Shown here: in pieces, positions 61,700-64,000 of the stretch
How the letters are laid out: each line of letters starts with the position of its first letter
How positions within the stretch are numbered: the first letter of the stretch is position 1
Assembly: GCA_030447725.1 (NCBI GenBank)
Contig: JAUJOQ010000001.1
Span: 581,422 to 645,421, forward strand
Direction of reading: 5' to 3'
DNA from: Thermoleophilaceae bacterium
Lineage (GTDB): Bacteria > Actinomycetota > Thermoleophilia > Solirubrobacterales > Thermoleophilaceae
DNA: 64,000 bases
Program-made: the position numbers and the translations under genes
Notes under the pieces: model-generated
Database searches by the model: none
What the model was told of the DNA's origin: nothing
What the model saw: only the letters and a program-made list of their open reading frames with translations

Positions 61700-62119
61700 C
61701 TAATCGGCGTCAGAGCCGGTTTCAGCGCCGGCGTTGACCGCGTCGTCGGCTGCCTGGAGGTCGTCGGCCTGGTGCTCCTCCCCAGACATGGGCGGTCCTG
61801 GGCTCGGCCCGTCGCCGGCTGTTGCTCACCGGCCTGCGGCTCCGCCGCCGCCGACATTGCCCCGGCGTCCTCAGGCGCCTCCTTTTGCGGTCCGGCACCA
61901 GGCTCCAGCCCCAGGAGCAGCGCACGCAGATCAAGCTCGGAGGTCTGTCCGGTCGCCAGCGCGGCCTCCCGCCATCAGCGGCTCGTCTGCCGGGCAGCCC
62001 CTCGAAAGCGAAGCGCGCCAGCGTGCGAGCTCCTTCCGTGCGTTCCCCCTCAATCAGCCGCTGAGCCGCGATGACCTGCAGCGCGGCGTCGACGCCGGCG
62101 GGCAGCTCCAGGTGACGAC
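61700..62119 (-). pseudogene. 5'-truncated, frameshifted gene at the insertion edge
   Basis: The minus strand reads HLELPAGVDAALQVIAAQRL, EGARTLARFAFEGLPG, then in another frame ALATGQTSELDLRALLLGLE followed by PGAGPQKEAPEDAG, and ends in a third frame with the acidic MSGEEHQADDLQAADDAVNA to a stop at 61700. The upper end meets the 145-bp repeat at 62121, so the N-terminus is missing. It points the same way as the methyltransferase operon and may be its former first gene. The family is unknown. Confidence 0.5.
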
Positions 62120-62120
62120 G

Positions 62121-62265
62121 CCTGCGGGCGCTGAGGCGGGACCGGCCACTGGTGCTCGCCGGTGGCGGTGCCTCTCCAGAGCTTGCCGCGCGGCTCGACG
62201 TGCAGTGTCTGCACGAGGACCCCGTGACCGCCGCGGAGGCCCTCTCCTTGGAGTTCGCCGGCGGC
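62121..62265 (+). repeat. 145-bp direct repeat, right copy
   Basis: Near-identical to 54308-54452 (142/145). In the same reading frame this copy continues past the point where the left copy has its stop and reads AGGVDGA before TGA at 62278-62280, so it may be the original 3' end of the MerR/B12 gene. Confidence 0.95.
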
Positions 62266-62334
62266 GTCGACGGGGCCTGAGCCCCTTCCGCCTCACGGAT
62301 ACCGGCAGCGCCCGCCCGTCCCTGTGCCGGTCCT

Positions 62335-62976
62335 CTAACTCCCTGGAACGTCGGGGCTTGCGGCCCGGGTCTCGGGCGGCTGAGCGTCCTCACGATAGAA
62401 GCTGATTGCGCCCGTGCTCTCGAGGTCGCCGAGGTGGATGGCCTGGACATCGAGGGTCACTTCGATCTCTCTGCCGACGACCACGCCTCCGCGTGGCAGC
62501 TTGTCCTGCCAAGAGACGCCGAAGTCAAAGCGATCGATGGAGGTCCGGGCTTCGAAGCCAATGCGCCGCATCAGCCCCTTGTTCTCATCGCCGACCCAGA
62601 AGGGGCTCTCCCATTGTCCGAGGTATTGGACGTCCATCTCCACCGTGCTCGTGTTGCCGCGAAGGGTCAGTTCGGCCTCGGCCTTCAGGGTGTTGTCTCC
62701 GACGCGCTCGGTGATCTGCCCTGAGAAGGCAATTGTGGGGTGGTTATCCACGTCGAAGAAGTCACCCGTTCGTAGGTGTGCGTCCCGGTCGGGCTCTCCT
62801 GTCCAGACGCGGGTGGCGTCGATCTCGCCGGAGAAGGTCGAGCCAACACAGTTCTCCAGCTCGAAGTCCATCTCCCCGTGGATGTCCTTGAACAAGCCCC
62901 GGACCCAGGTGACCATCATGTGCCGCGCGCGAAACGCGGCCTCGGTATGGCCGGGCTCGAATATCCAGGTCGTCAT
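62335..62976 (-). CDS. YceI-family lipocalin-like protein
   Basis: A second YceI protein, 213 residues from ATG 62976 (MTTWIFEPGHTEAAFRARHM). The barrel strands include GLFKDIHGEMDFELE, RTGDFFDVDNHPTIAFSG and GFEARTSIDRFDFGVSWQDK. It has no signal peptide. It is a distant homologue of the 49.9-kb copy and not a duplicate. It diverges from the channel-like gene at 63045 with 68 bases between starts. Confidence 0.9.
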   Translation of the reverse strand: MTTWIFEPGHTEAAFRARHMMVTWVRGLFKDIHGEMDFELENCVGSTFSGEIDATRVWTGEPDRDAHLRTGDFFDVDNHPTIAFSGQITERVGDNTLKAEAELTLRGNTSTVEMDVQYLGQWESPFWVGDENKGLMRRIGFEARTSIDRFDFGVSWQDKLPRGGVVVGREIEVTLDVQAIHLGDLESTGAISFYREDAQPPETRAASPDVPGS

Positions 62977-63044
62977 GACATCTCCTCGGGGTGGTTGCAA
63001 GTCATGTCCCGATGATGACGTCGCAGCGCTTAGGCTCTGGTGAC

Positions 63045-63803
63045 GTGAGCGACTCGGAGAGGGAGATCCGAAGCACTCGCGGTCGCAGGCGTCACGATGA
63101 CGAGTCCGAGTTCGAGGCCTGGATGGCGCAGGTGAGCGAGCGGGCCGATCCGTTCATGGCGTTGCTCGGTCTGTTGTTTGCCCTTCTCGTCGGCTACGAG
63201 CTCGCGGTGAACCTGGGCCCGGACGCGTCGCGCTGGGTCCAGATCATCGGCTGGGCGCTCTGGGCGGTGTTCCTCGTCGAGTTTCTCGTCAAGTTCTGGC
63301 TTGCCCCGCGGCGGATCCGGTTCCTGCGCCGGCACTGGCTCCAGCTGCTGGCGCTGGCCGTCCCCGCGCTTCGGGTGTTGCGGTTTCTGCGCCTCGTTCG
63401 CCTCGGTCGTGCGATGCCGGCGGCTTGGGTGCTTTCGTCTTCGTACCGCACGGCTGGGAGCGCCCGCCGCCTGCTCGGCTCGCGACTCGGATATCTGGGC
63501 GGTCTCGGTCTCGTCGTCACGATCGCCGCGGCTGAGCTCGGCTATCTGTTCGAGCGCGATAGGCCAGATGGGGTCTTCGAGTCTTTCGGCGACGCGGTGC
63601 TGTGGGCCTTCTCGGTCGTGCTGGCCCAGCAGGGTGACCCCGTCCCCAGCAGCGTCGGTGCACACATCGTGATGCTGGTGGGGTTTGGCTTTGGCCTGGT
63701 GATCATCGCCTCTCTGGCCGGGACCCTCGGCGCGTTCCTGGTCGAGCAGCGCGGTGCGCCCCAGTCCGGGGCACAAGTGGATGCGGCGGGGCCGCGCGGA
63801 TGA
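63045..63803 (+). CDS. voltage-sensor-like ion channel homologue
   Basis: A 252-residue membrane protein. After a charged N-terminus, helices at about 36-55 and 66-86 precede an S4-like helix with arginines every third residue, R110, R113, R116, R119 and R122 (ALRVLRFLRLVRLGRAM). Two more helices flank a pore-like loop, FGDAVLWAFSVVLAQQGDPV (181-200). The loop has no TVGYGD potassium filter. GTG 63045 is preferred; GTG 62991 would add 18 residues. It overlaps the next gene by four bases. Confidence 0.75.
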   Translation: MSDSEREIRSTRGRRRHDDESEFEAWMAQVSERADPFMALLGLLFALLVGYELAVNLGPDASRWVQIIGWALWAVFLVEFLVKFWLAPRRIRFLRRHWLQLLALAVPALRVLRFLRLVRLGRAMPAAWVLSSSYRTAGSARRLLGSRLGYLGGLGLVVTIAAAELGYLFERDRPDGVFESFGDAVLWAFSVVLAQQGDPVPSSVGAHIVMLVGFGFGLVIIASLAGTLGAFLVEQRGAPQSGAQVDAAGPRG

Positions 63804-64000
63804 GTCAGGGGGAGAGCGGGGACGGCTCGCAGTCGATGGGGATCACGATGCTGTCGGTCCTCCTCGGGGTGGCACTGACCGTGGCGTTCGGCATCGAGGG
63901 CGAGTGGTGGGTTCGGACGCTGGCCGGGGTGGCTGTCTTCCTGGTGCTGACGGCTGCGATCAAGCTCGGGACCCGCCGGGGGAAGGGGCCGATCTCGAAG
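63800..64000 (+). CDS. membrane protein, partial at the window end
   Basis: ATG 63800 overlaps the channel stop by four bases. The visible 67 residues contain two hydrophobic segments (SMGITMLSVLLGVALTVAFG and WWVRTLAGVAVFLVLTAAIK) followed by a basic stretch at the edge. The family cannot be named from this part. Coupling suggests it works with the channel-like protein. Confidence 0.6.
   Translation, partial: MSQGESGDGSQSMGITMLSVLLGVALTVAFGIEGEWWVRTLAGVAVFLVLTAAIKLGTRRGKGPISK

Overview
The window is 64 kb of GC-rich DNA with tightly packed genes, GTG and TTG starts and single-gene tRNAs. It most resembles an actinobacterium, and the gene types (a 14-gene nuoA-N operon, small MLIAGIVVV-type membrane protein, DUF2382/PRC-barrel proteins, TetR/YceI cassettes) fit the Thermoleophilia/Solirubrobacterales. 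That placement is inference from gene content, since no rRNA is present.

Layout. 0-16 kb is a mixed accessory region: an alpha/beta hydrolase-cyclase fusion, broken genes (TPR, GNAT, Imm1, cupin), remnants of IS110 and IS21 elements, a DGPF protein with its ECF42-type sigma factor, gamma-glutamyltransferase and a radical SAM enzyme. 14.8-17 kb holds a methyltransferase and a flavin disulfide reductase. 17.1-31.9 kb is an intact complex I operon, nuoA to nuoN on the minus strand, with most genes overlapping by 1-10 bases. 32-39.6 kb is housekeeping: anti-sigma kinase, a divergent copper protein/cytochrome c pair, serS with tRNA-Ser(UGA), L,D-transpeptidase, ECF sigma plus alkyltransferase, tRNA-Ser(GCU), a GH5 glycosidase and tRNA-Arg(ACG).

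39.66-49.67 kb looks like a genomic island. The 3' end of tRNA-Arg is repeated just downstream, again at 40.23 kb, and once more at 49.63 kb. The interval carries small regulator-enzyme cassettes (TetR/hydrolase/SnoaL, XRE-cupin/TrxR-like/methyltransferases, TetR/MFS), several of them decayed. 49.8-54.5 kb has a yceI/FMN reductase/tetR operon behind two tandem operators, stress-type DUF2382 and four-helix membrane proteins, and a CarH-like MerR/B12 regulator.

54.45-62.12 kb is the most interesting part. It is a 7.7-kb insertion bracketed by a 145-bp near-identical direct repeat made of the 3' end of the MerR/B12 gene. Inside is a minus-strand operon of a DNA methyltransferase, a 67-aa protein, an SMC/RecN-like ATPase with a long coiled coil, an unrecognised 320-aa protein and a SIR2-like NADase-type protein. 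The layout is that of an anti-phage defence or restriction-type system, and I cannot match it to a named one. Beyond it lie a second yceI, an S4-like ion-channel homologue without a recognisable K+ filter, and a partial membrane protein at the window end.

Frameshifts are frequent in the accessory parts and absent from the 14.8-kb nuo operon, which argues for real gene decay rather than general sequence error.
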